A DNA stretch of 64,000 bases, taken from positions 12,128,501 to 12,192,500 of the forward strand of contig CM067527.1 in the NCBI GenBank assembly GCA_034509925.1. The letters are read 5' to 3'. This document shows positions 45,953-57,335 of this stretch, piece after piece; the first letter of the stretch is position 1; every line of letters begins with the position of its first letter. This DNA is from Hirudinaria manillensis. Lineage: Eukaryota > Annelida > Clitellata > Hirudinida > Hirudinidae. The notes beneath the pieces were generated by a model. It ran no database searches. It had not been told where the DNA came from and worked only from the letters and a program-made list of their open reading frames with translations. The translations under genes and the position numbers were made by a program.

Positions 45953-46118
45953 CTATTCTTGTTCCAACCGATACATCATTCTAGCAACGCAAGGGGCCAT
46001 AATAACAATGATGAAGGAACATCTCTTCTCAAGGGGATTGTATAACACTGGATTACGCCACAAATTGATCTTTAATGTACCACCATCAGCTGGCCCTTTC
46101 CAACCAAACGGAACATTC
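45953..46118 (-). CDS. Possible orphan terminal exon, unknown
   Basis: On the minus strand a pyrimidine-rich acceptor (aagattcttttag) precedes 54 open codons starting NVPFGWKGPADGGTLK and ending MMYRLEQE, TAG. The second half is hydrophobic (CSFIIVIMAPCVARMM). The context, between a GLB1 relic and swiprosin, provides no matching upstream exon. It may be the tail of a lost or nested gene, or chance. Confidence 0.3.
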
Positions 46119-46261
46119 TAAAAGAATCTTGGAGAAGGCATGAAAAACCACTGAAAAATATTTAATTTGCATGATTTCTTTCGAGATAAATAAAAAAGTC
46201 TGAAAAAAAAAGCTTCATTTCCCGCATCAAAAAAATTCTAAAAATCAAAAAGTTATTCAGA

Positions 46262-46312
46262 AAGTACTCAGCATGATGGCATCGAGACCAGTCGACGTCA
46301 TTAAAATATCCT
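46262..46312 (-). pseudogene. GLB1-like fragment: Possible second, very short GLB1 exon-2 relic
   Basis: On the minus strand CTGGTCTCGATGCCAT matches the end of GLB1 exon 2 exactly, with weaker similarity upstream (AGGAT...AATG). Confidence 0.4.
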
Positions 46313-46515
46313 TCTGGAAAGAAAAAAACGAAATCCCACAGTGAGATTCGAAACAACATTTTCTCACATCTCAACAAATTGCAATTCACAATTATCCGAA
46401 TGAATTTAATTCAATAAATAAATAAATAAAAGTAATAATATAATGGACATAAATCATTAAAAAAGTGGCAAGTAAATGCATCGCATCGCCGGCCATGATC
46501 GTCTGAGAAAGTCTT

Positions 46516-47943
46516 CTACTGCTGGCTGGCAAAGAGATTTGCCTTCTCCTTGAATTGGGCCCGTCTCGTTTTCTTTTCCTCCTCCAGTTTCTTTCTCTCC
46601 AGTTGCTCCTCCTTGATTTCTTGCTCGAATTTTAGCGACTCCAGCTGCTCCGCCATCTACAATTGCACGACCGGTGAATGAAAATGAAGAGACGGAAAAG
46701 CTCGGATTGGGAGTGTAAGATCTCATAATCTCTTCCTCTCTTCATCAAGCCATCCGTCCTCTCGTTAGAAATCCATGCGACAGTAATATTAAGCATAAAT
46801 CAACTCCGCTCGAAATTGGAGCGCATTTCTCTGAGTGGCCATAGTAAATATCCTCTAACCGAGGCCATTCGCAAAGGAAAAGAAAAGAAGACAGAATAAA
46901 AACTCAATTACAACCACGGTGATGAATACGAGTCGCCACAGTGGAAACAATGCGAAACATTTTGTCACGCCACGTGTGATGCATTTTCGTCGAAAAGAAC
47001 ATTTAGGAGGGGTCTAATTAGAAATCATCGTGCCACACGATTTTAGGAGATGCATTTCACATCTTAACGGGCAGAACCCTTCCATCAGAGAGATAGCACT
47101 CGCGAGAATAGTAGACGAAGACGGCCGTCAAAGATGGACGCACGTTAAATATTCAGCAGTCAGTCTGAATCATTAATTTGAATTTGATTTATGAAAAATA
47201 TTAATTACAAAAATATTAATATTGAAATTTCCAAATCTTACTTTGCTTTCGAAAAAGTTTGAGGCGCCTTTTACTCCTTCCTTCTCGGTATCAACGACTA
47301 CCATCTGCCTATAAATCTCCATCAGACTATTATTCTGCAACTCCCCTTTCGTCGCTTTTCGGAATATCGTCAAAAACTTTGAAAGTGAGAAAGACATAAA
47401 TAGCGTAATAATTCATGATTCCAATGCATCTGTCATCCATTCTTTCAAACGAAAATGTATAATAAAATCTTTATGGCCAAAAGTCAAAGGTATTTCAATG
47501 AAAACCTCTCTGAAATTAATTTTTCCATCAAAGTCCTCGTCTATTTCTTTTATCATTTCCTTCAGGGCCAAGTGCGTCTGCGGGTGTCCCAATTTTTCCA
47601 TCATGTGTTTCAGCTCTTCAAAATCGATGAAGTTATCTCTTGATGTGTCATAGCTATATAAGAAATTTTATTTATTTGTGAATAAAATAGATGCTTTGAA
47701 GAGACGTTGTGGTTATTTCTTGTGATGTCTCTAAAAAGAAAACCTCAAAACAAAAAGCAAGGCAAAAATACACGAACGTCCTTACTGTTTGAACATCTTT
47801 TGATAATGTTTTATCTCCTTTCTTGTGAACTCCGGAAATTCCGCATAGGGATTGAAAGTTTGGCTCTTGTAAGGGTTCGTAATGCCACCTTCGACGGCTA
47901 AATTTTGTCGTTGAAGCTTTTCTGCCAGTTCACTAGTCGCCAT
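46516..47943 (-). CDS. EFHD2/EFHD1-like: Swiprosin, EF-hand domain protein (4 exons, 193 aa)
   Basis: Exons 47943-47786, 47653-47506, 47376-47242 and 46656-46516; phases agree. The FNPYAEFPEFTRKEIKHYQKMF segment is the family hallmark. Two EF-hands follow: YDTSRDNFIDFEE (a variant loop with Asn where Gly is usual) and IDEDFDGKINFRE (canonical). Next come FLTIFRKATKGELQ and GVKGASNFFESK, and the protein ends in a basic coiled coil (KEEQLERKKLEEEKKTRRAQF). Swiprosins are Ca-dependent, actin-binding cytoplasmic proteins. Length (193 aa) is a little shorter than the human proteins (about 240) because the low-complexity N-terminus is short. Confidence 0.95.
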
Positions 47944-48338
47944 ATTTGCTGGAAAATACCGCTATCTTTGATCAAATCGAGGCAATCAATCTGAACCCTA
48001 GAAAAATGTTAATGACCCGTTATGATTTTGAATTCTTTGCAAATTATTTACAAGTAAATAAATGCTTAGAGAATTCATGCCGAAACTTCTGTATGATACC
48101 CGAACGATTCAATCTGTTGGTTGTTACAACTGTTAAGCTGACAATGGGCCTCGTTAAGGCTACATTGTCGGGTCCAGTCTCCTCTCTTATTTGCATAATT
48201 TCATAAAATTTTGCGACGAAAAATATTTGCACTTATAAATTGATTTATTTGATCCTCAGGCAATTCATCATTGTTTAAAAATCAATTCGAAAATAAGGTC
48301 AATAAAAAGGTCGCGCATTCGAACGCTTTCTGTTAGCC
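47944..48338. promoter_or_regulatory. Divergent promoter region of swiprosin and the PfpI-family gene
   Basis: Only 395 bases separate the two opposite start codons. No TATA box at the expected distance on either side; shared control is an inference from spacing. Confidence 0.4.
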
Positions 48339-50385
48339 ATGAAGAGGATCGGAGTGCTCGTTGAAAACAGCTACGAAGATCTGGAGGTGAATTCTATTGC
48401 ATGTTTTCCAAATTGTTCTTAGCTTCTAAAGTAGTAGCAGGATGGCTTTCTTTCAGAATATGCATCGTCTGCATTAAGTTTTGCTTCCCAGAGGCATTCA
48501 AATTACATGGAAGCACAGAATAACCTAAGAATGAACAGGACGTCTCGTTAAAAACTATTGTCTTTTGTTCTTGTAGTTGTGGTATCCGTTGGTGCGGCTG
48601 CGAGAGGCAGGTTTCGAAGCCTTCACCATTGGGCCAGAAGAGGGAAAAATCTACAACTCCAAACATGGCTACCCATGCAAATCAGACAAAAGCATTGTGG
48701 ATGTGAAATCTGAGGTTTTCTGATGATTCCTTCAATGCATGAATTAACATTTTTTATCTGAACACTCAAACTAATTTGTGACTCTTCCTTAGCAGAAGGT
48801 TGTGAATTTCACTTTTAAGATACATATTTTTGAGAATAGATCAGTATTCTTCAAAATTCCAAAGTTTTTTTTGTGAAAAGTGAACATCGAGTCGACATTG
48901 TGCACTGCATCGGTTGATGCTAATTTCCATCAGGATCTCGACGGGCTGATTGTTCCAGGGGGTTGGTGTCCTGATTACTTGAGACGTGACAGAAGATTCG
49001 TGCAACTAGTTGCAGAATTGGCCAAGTCAGGTTTAAAGATTTCTATTGTTCTTCTGTAGCTAATGATTTCATTGATAATCAGCTTAATATCCGAGCAAAC
49101 CTTTGTTGTCCCTGGAATCACCTCGTTACGGAGACCTTCTCGTGCCTTGTTAGCGAAAATCTTGGATAAGATGTCGTGCAAAGTGCCCTCCCGATTTTCT
49201 TTGCCGATTGTCATTTTTGGTTCGATCGGCGAACGACTGAATGACGGGTGGATGGACGAACCTTAATTTTTATGAATTTGGTGAGATGGGTTGTGTGTGT
49301 GTGTGTTGATAATGAATAGATATAATTATCATTATGGTAATTAATGACTTGGATTTTGTGGGTGACGACCAGAGATTTCACGAGAAGTAAATTGCCGAAA
49401 TATTTCTTCATGATAAAAAAAAATGGTCATCAAATTGTTTAGGCAAGAGTTTTATCAAGAATAATCATATATTTATATTTATATTTAATTCCAAAAAAAG
49501 AAACTTTTCAATCAACCTCGTACTCAGAAATTGAGATTCCTCCCGTTTCAAACCCAGGCAGACTGGTTGGATCCATCTGTCACGGACCGTGGCTCCTTTG
49601 CTCGGCCCGATGCATCGCAGGTCGCAAGGTGACGTGTTTCTCGGCCATCAGGGACGACGTAGAGAATGCAGGGTTAGTGTTTTGTGAATTATTCAGCATC
49701 TTAAAGGCAAAAACTCACCTCCACTTTTGACACTCGCTTTCGTTTTTCCAACGAGTAGTAATTAATAAACAAACGAGTTATGATCGTTAATCTGTTAATA
49801 AGTTATGATCTCGTCTGTAGATGCGATGAGTATTTTCTGGTGTCGATTCTTGCTACGAATGCGATCGACTGATCGTTTAAAGCACTTTGCGTGTTCACGA
49901 AGAATGTTAAACGTTAAACTTGTTATTCGTGAGAAACGAAGCTTTAAATTAATGGCACGTGGCTGATGTGGTGATTGGCATCGACATTTCATTTTTACAA
50001 GCGTTCGTGATTTGTTGTAATTCTCAAAATTTTTGTAATCAGAGAAGCGATCACGATCTCTTATTTTAGTGGTTTTAATTAAAAGAATTCTTGTTTGTTC
50101 GGAAAACATTTTGCTCTGAGAACATGTCTTTCGAGAAAGGTATTCAATCAAAACGAAATTTTAGGATCATTACTGGGATTTATTTGAAACACGACGGCAA
50201 TTCTGATTGTAATTAAATTTATATTCAGAAAGTTTCAGAGGGGTTTTGATGTTTTTGCCATTGACAGTGCCAAGTACGAAGATTTGCCCGTCGTGGTGGA
50301 TGGCAATTTGGTAACTTCAAGAACTCCAAATGATTTAAGCCATTTCATGAAAGCTGTCCTAGAAGTCTTGTCGAAGCAATCGTGA
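48339..50385 (+). CDS. DJ-1/PfpI family protein (5 exons, 171 aa)
   Basis: Exons 48339-48386, 48577-48714, 48934-49030, 49558-49672 and 50268-50385; phases agree. MKRIGVLVENSYEDLE is the first beta strand with the conserved glutamate of the class I glutamine-amidotransferase-like fold. DGLIVPGGWCPDYLRRD and the nucleophile elbow SICHGPW (Cys-His) follow, and the C-terminus VVVDGNLVTSRTPNDLSHF is typical of PfpI/YhbO-type enzymes (glyoxalase, deglycase or chaperone-like activities) rather than of PARK7 itself. It looks closer to bacterial PfpI than to animal DJ-1, but the introns show it is a resident nuclear gene. Confidence 0.88.
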
Positions 50386-50691
50386 TTGCTTTAAAATCCT
50401 GAATTTCAAACTCTCGATTTGTCAACAATTTGTAGAATTTGGTTTGATATTCTCGTGAATAAAGTGATTATAATCATGTGATTTGGTAGTCGTTGTGTGC
50501 TCACGTTTGAATGTACATTATTTCCTCGGGTATTGTTTCAGAATTTGTCTTTAAAATTGATTCTAGTGAGTGACTGATGGGGCTCAGACGCGATTTAAAA
50601 TTTTAATTGAACATCGGGGCTCGAGAGAAAAAGTTAACGAAAATTCATTTTGGTCTGAATGCCGTTCGACGCTAGTCAATGCGAAGTAGTG
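50386..50691. other. Convergent 3' flanks
   Basis: Short spacer between the PfpI-family stop codon and the channel stop codon. AATAAA of the PfpI gene lies near 50458. Confidence 0.5.
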
Positions 50692-53600
50692 TTATATATC
50701 GGTTTCGGCTTGCTTATAAAACCTGTCGATCGGCGACTTTTTGCTGCACTGTGGTTTCTGTTTCGAGGAGTTGCAGTCGGATTTCGTTCTAGGGGAGCAG
50801 GTCTGTGGCTTGGCATTTCTCTGACAAGCTGCCAAGTTGTTAGGGTTGGGGGTTTTCATTGTGCCAAGAGACGTTGGCAGAGTTGAATAACCCTGGAGGC
50901 GATGTTGATGAGGGGAGGAAGTGGCCTGAGATGGCTTTGAAGTCCTAAACGGGTGGGTTTGAAGCTGGGTGTTATTGTTGATAGGCCGGGTGGCACTCGA
51001 GTTGGCCACGATGCCTTCGTCGTTCGCATCGTTCGGATTGAGAAGTATGTGATTGCCGAGACTACATTTTCTCGCTTCCGTGGATTCCTTTTTTTGTCCC
51101 ACGCTACATTTCCTTGCACATCGACAAGGCGATCTCAGAACTATGCTTAAAATTTGAAATATGGTTATGAGGCTGCCGCCGGTGAAAAAAGCCAGCAGTC
51201 CCCCGGCGTGAGCTGTTTACAAATAGAATTAATTCTGGATGAGAAAAGAATAATTTAAAATTAGGAATTGAATAATATCGAGGAATTGGAAAATCATAAA
51301 ATACAAATAAAAACGACAGACTGCAATTGCAAATAGGTAAGTTTAGGGTATAAATACCTGTCCTTGTTAAAAATATTCATCTGCTAAGAACCACTTCCAT
51401 TTTATGTTCAAAGCAAGAGGCTCCCTCGCGCATAAATAGTCGTCTTAATGAGAATGCGCAGAAAATAAACAAACGCGTCGGAAATTTTAGAGGGGCATCT
51501 CGGCATAGCTTCCGGAAGATAATCAGGCTACTGACTGCGATTTTACCGGGCTTAGTTTCACCTTTTGTTGTAATTCAAAGGGAAATTGCACAGTGGTCAA
51601 GTTTCGAAAAATACCAACCAACGTAAGTACTCCACGGCCTCCCTTCATCCTCAGAATGCCCTATTCTAGAATGAAGAGATGTCGGAGAGAATGAGGATGT
51701 CAAGGATGATGATGGAGAGGAGAAAAGTGGAGACGAGTAGCCGGCAGTTCTCATGTTGATGTCGACGAAGATGAAATTCTCTCTGGGGAGATTTTCGTTT
51801 AAGTTTTTTTTTGGTGAGAAAACAGGAAAATGGTACCCGGAGAAAGTTACCGCGTGTAATTGCTAGCATTTGTGTCTGTGAGAGTCGACACAATGGGGAG
51901 GAATTGAATGAGAGAATGAATTAATTAGCCTCAATAGAATTCAAAATCTTAAACGAGTAACTGGTGTAAACATCGTTTTATATATGTATATATGTCCAAA
52001 GTTATTTCGTCTAGATTGATGCAAATTTGCTGTCTCTCACTTCCCGCTAATGCTCTGCAAATCGCTCACGCGAAAATTAATAGGACTGGAAAGAGATTTT
52101 TTCCTTTCTTTTGTAATGGAGAAATAGAAAAACAGGAAGATCTATTAACGGAGGAAAGGCAAAAAAAAACTACGAGAAAATCTCTCGGATTGAAGAGAGT
52201 TGGGTTATTTATTAATGGGCCATCAACATTAATTCATCCGGGAAGGCTTACCTGAGTGATTGATCGTCCCTCTGGCACGAGGCCTGGGTGGAAGCGACGC
52301 TTTCTCTGAAGTGCCTGAAGGCTTGGAACAAGTCGGCATCGTTTCCAGCGAGGAGTTTGACGATGTCCGTGGAATCGACGAGTCTGGCAAACACTTCAGA
52401 AGATTCGGCTTTCTTGTGCTCAGGAGAAAGAGTTGGCAAGTCAGCGTTCAGGAATGCGTAGAGATCTCCGAGAAGGAGAGAGTTTTGCTGATGATAATGC
52501 CTCGTTTGCTGTTGTTGCTGCTGTTGCTGGAGTTGGAATTGGAGACGTTTAAGAACGTCCTGACCGTATATTCCTGTCAACATCTCGAATAAAATTCTTT
52601 TGAGCTGAGACTGTTGGGGTCTCGATAGCATGTCGTTGACATCGTTGTAAATGTTCGTATAAAAGTTTCTCAACAAGCTGTCATTCAGCATAGCCTGCCA
52701 AGTCTTCTCCATCAGCGAATTTAGTTCCGAACACAGGCCTGCAATTCTTTTCGAGCCCATTGATTTAGCTTCGTGGAAAATTTCCGAGAGAACAGACAAC
52801 GAGGCTCGAACGGATTTGTCGTTTTCCGTGGTAAACAGTTCAGATCGCTTCATTTCATGGTCTTTCAGATACTGCTGAGAGAGTTGGGCAAATGCTATTA
52901 GGCCGCTGTTCGATTCCGTAAATCTGGCCCTCAGAAGGTAGTTGAGATCTGCGAGAGAATTTTGCAGTTTGCCGGCTGTCGATTCCAACGAGGCATTCAA
53001 TCTGATCAAGTGATTTGAGCGGTTGACAAGTTGCTGTTGAATTTCTTCTACGATCTCCTTCTGAAATAGGGCTTCGTAGTGCTCAATTTCAGAAGATTTC
53101 AGTATGAAACCAACGCGAGCCGTTTCAAAGCCGGTCTCGTTGAAATGACTGTCCTGATATACTTCTTTCAGAGTAACTTTAAGTGCCATGACGTGTTCGA
53201 TAAGTCGGGCAGTATTTTCTGTTATGCCCTTGTAAAATCGTGACAAATCTTTTTGCTGGACTCTTGCCAAAAGAGCATATGGTACTAAGTGGATATCATA
53301 TCTTCCCTCTGGGGTATGACTTTTGAGCAGGGGAGAGGCTTTTCCTTGTGGAAGATGATAAACCCTAAAGCCTTCTAACTGCTCCAACATGGGCGCACTA
53401 TTTTGGAAAGCTTGATAAACTTTGGTGAAGTTGTCCATGACCTGAATGGCTGTTTCAAGCTTCCCAGAGAGTTGATTGTCTGCCATGTGGTAGAGGACCC
53501 TTCTAGCCACGGAGTCCGTTGGCGAAGCGAATTTCAGTTGCTTTACTGTTCTTTCCAATTGAGAAGCAATCTCGTGGATTTTCGACGTCAACGGCTTCAA

Positions 53601-56600
53601 CGATCGTCTGCTGACCGCTACAAATGGCGCGACGAAACCGCTTTCGTACGATTCTTGTAATCCTTTCAAAGCCACCTTCACGTGGAAGCTGATCCTCTTC
53701 ATCAGATTCGTCGTCAAAATGGCAGCCTCCTCTTTCGTCTTACTTATGGACACCACCGCAGTTTCAACCAGACGACGAATTTTGTCCACCAAGAAAGAAA
53801 GTCTAACGATGTTCTCGTAGTCTCGCTTCAGGACATCAGGATAGGACCTGGCTATGAGATCCAGCGCAGCACACCTGTCTTCGGCCGCCTTGGTTAGATG
53901 GGCGTCGTGGAGTTTCGCAGACGAGGAAGTTTGCTGAGCAAAAGAAGGAATTTGATGATAAATCGGAGCGTTGTACGACGACGATGCTGGCGAAGAAGAG
54001 GGGTACGTGGAAAAAGCGGATGTCAGCGGAAATGAGGGATTTCCGAGCGCGAGCGATGAAACTTCTGCTATTGAATAGTCCCAGTGGAAGCCATGATGCG
54101 ACTCGGGGCAGTGGTTACATAGCTTCTCCTGTTTGCTTTCTATTTCATCTGCAATCAATCAATCAAACTTTGATTTTTGTATTCGATTTTTTTTTTTGTT
54201 TTACACTTTGTTAAACACTCCAGTTTGGTTAGAATAGAGTGGAATGGCCATAAGAATTGACGGGACTGAAAATAAATAAAGAATAAAAGAGGAGAATGAA
54301 GCTTAAAAGCAAAAGATAACCCAAAAGGAAAGGATGTATGACCCAACTGTAATCCCCTTTACCTATTTCTATATGTCTCGGACCATGTGTTTTAGGACTT
54401 TAATGTTTTTTTTTTCTGCTGACAAATTCAAAAGTTTTAAAAGCAGACTTTCTTTTATTTCTCTTCTTTTCCCATTTTCTGAGCCCAGGGACAAAACAGT
54501 GGGTTTGTTGTAAGTCAGTTTTAAGTCCCTGCTGCTTCCGTGCCTTTGCAATTTTAGGGTTAGGGTAAAGGTTAGGGGTCCACTATTTCTTAATAATAAC
54601 TTTTAATAATAACAGCCAATCAGCCAATCGTTAACGTGATTAGCATCATTACGAAGGTTTCATAAGAAGTAAAAACTTTCAGGTATGATGCATTAAACGT
54701 CAAATCACTTAGTAGATTCGAGCCTTTTACGCGGGTTTTCTCCCCAAAGGAAATCCAGGTTGCAAATACGACATCTTTACTTTGCTTTTCATCGCCATCC
54801 AGGGCAGAAAGGTAGCCATCCGAGCCACTGTCCACCCAAGAGGCCAACCATGTATGGAACAAACATGGAACAACATGAACACGATACTTCTTGTCTGATC
54901 GGCACAAATTGGCATTGCACGTAAGAAATTGGGGTTTAAATAAGAAACGATGACTTTTTCGGTGTTCTTGCAAAAACAGGCGATAAGTTTTTAAAAGAAT
55001 GAATAAATGATGATGATGATGATGATCCAGCATAGAACAAAGTGCCAGCTTTGAATAATAAATATTTTGGTTCTTAAATATCGCCACAGTTTAAGCAATA
55101 TTTATACGGGCGCGTGATTATATTTATTGAAAGGAATTGGAAATAATTGATCGAAGAAATCATGAAATAAACATTATTATTTAAGATTAATGACTCGAAG
55201 ACAAATTCTTCAAAGAGAGTTGATGAATGAAGATAGAAAGAAGAAATGGAAAATAAATACTTTCGAAAGTAAAGATAGAGAAATTGACAAAAGACAGAAG
55301 TTCTGCAAGGCAAACAACTCACTGATCCATCAGTGGAGATTACCGGCAATGTTTAATGACGCATTTTCAGACATTAAAAGTGTAAAATAAAATGAAAATT
55401 TTTTTTTTAAAATGGACGCACATTCAACTACAGCAGAAGTATTAAATGCTCCGGAGGGAAGAATTGAAAATGGATGTTTGAGAACTCAGTTGACAGGGAG
55501 ATCGTGAAGGATGAGAGAGAATTAAATGATAATTTCAATCCAAAACATAATAATAATAACGACGACAAAACTAAATAATAAATAAAATATAAAGGAAGGC
55601 ACACCTTAGGTCCAGGTACGTATAAGAGAGGCATCGTAGACTTAAATTATTCAAAAGGCAGTCATACGCGGGTACTCAACACTGACCAACAAATGACTTT
55701 TGACGCTCCTTGTCCGACTAATGGGGGGTGGATCCCACCTCTCCCCCCGTTCGGGTGACACCTTCTCGAATCTTCTCGTTTCAGTCACGGAGTTCTTTGC
55801 AAAGTCGGAAACAACGATGGATGCCGACATCCGTGATTAACATAATTCGGGAAATAACCTTCTAAAAATAAGTCCACGACTTGGCATTTCAGTCATTTTA
55901 ATTATCTCCATTTTTCGAATGTCATTTCATGCACTGGCGAGTCCCACGGACGACATTCAAATCTCCTGTGGAGTCGTGGACGGGCCTAAATAAAAAGTGC
56001 CGAGTAATCTAATAAGGTTGCTAGGAGTCATGTAATTACAACCGTTAAAGAACGTAACTTTAGCGGACGATTCGGAGCCATTTAACTACTGAACAATCGA
56101 GTCTCTCTCGGAGCATAGATTGCAGAGTGCGACGTCGCATGCAAAGACGGGCACGTAAAAATCAAGGAAAGGTCAGAGTTCACGACCCAGGGGGTCATAT
56201 AAAGTTGGTGAAACAGGATTAAGCGATGTTTATTAGGCCCTCACAAACCTAATAAACTCTCAACCTACTCGCAATTAACTACTGACGCATGTGGCTGAGT
56301 CGACGGCATCTTCTACGAGTCGTCCATCGAACGGCCAGAGAGAATAGAAAGCGGGACTGGCTTCGGCCGAGTTCGCCTCGGGCCGTCCGTGATGGGAAAG
56401 TCGGAATAAATAATGAAACGGATTTCCGAGGGAACAGAAATGGATTCCAGAAGAAACTCTTGGAAATGGAGAGTTGTTGAACGATGGTAGGAGCTGGCGA
56501 GGATATGATCGATAGTTTTGATGTCTTATTTTTTTCTTCGGTCCTTGTTGTTATTGTTGTTGTTCTTATTGTTGTTTTTGTTGCTTTTCGCCGATCTCGG

Positions 56601-57292
56601 CAAAAAAGAAAATCATTAATTTTCAACCACTGCCTTTTGAAAAAGATGCACCACGTCTCGCTAGGAGGTTTCGTTGGAATTATTGTTTCAAAATTCAATT
56701 TGGCTGACTTACAAGCATTCGAAGCAATTTCAGGGGCAAATTCGAAAAACGTTCGCAAAACCAGAACACAAAACGAGACTCGGGCATTAGTTAGACCGGC
56801 GAAGGTGACGTCGCAGACGTATATCCGGTTGTTTCTCGAAGAAATGTTTTGGTGCCGAAATGTCAGGCATATTTACGTCTGAATGTTTATTTCTTCGCAA
56901 GTTTAAACTCACCGATGGAGGGACTGACACATGAAACGTGTTGAAACATTGAACAGTGTCCGCTGGTGGATTCTGAAAGTTAAAAGCTTTCTAGAATTTC
57001 TCTAGATTAAATTTATTTATGTCGCTTTAAATTTTTTATTTCAAATTGCGTTTAAATCAGATTAAATTATTTTTTCGACTAATTTAAAAACAATTTTTGG
57101 CTCCAGGTCGAAAGCTTTCCAGGACTTGAAGTTAACTTCGTTAAAAAAAAACTGGGAATTAAATTATTAAATTACTAATTGATTTATTTTAACGTTAATT
57201 AATATAAAATGAATTATTTTGACGCCGGGTTTTCGAATAAAAGTGCAAATATTTTCGAACGAAGCGACTTTTGATGGAAATTACACTTCACT

Positions 57293-57335
<43 letters not shown>

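Noticed and set aside
56484-56882. Plus-strand frame with a membrane-like stretch (SSVLVVIVVVLIVVFVAF)
   Set aside because: The hydrophobic run comes from a GTT-rich low-complexity tract; no promoter, homology or splice support.
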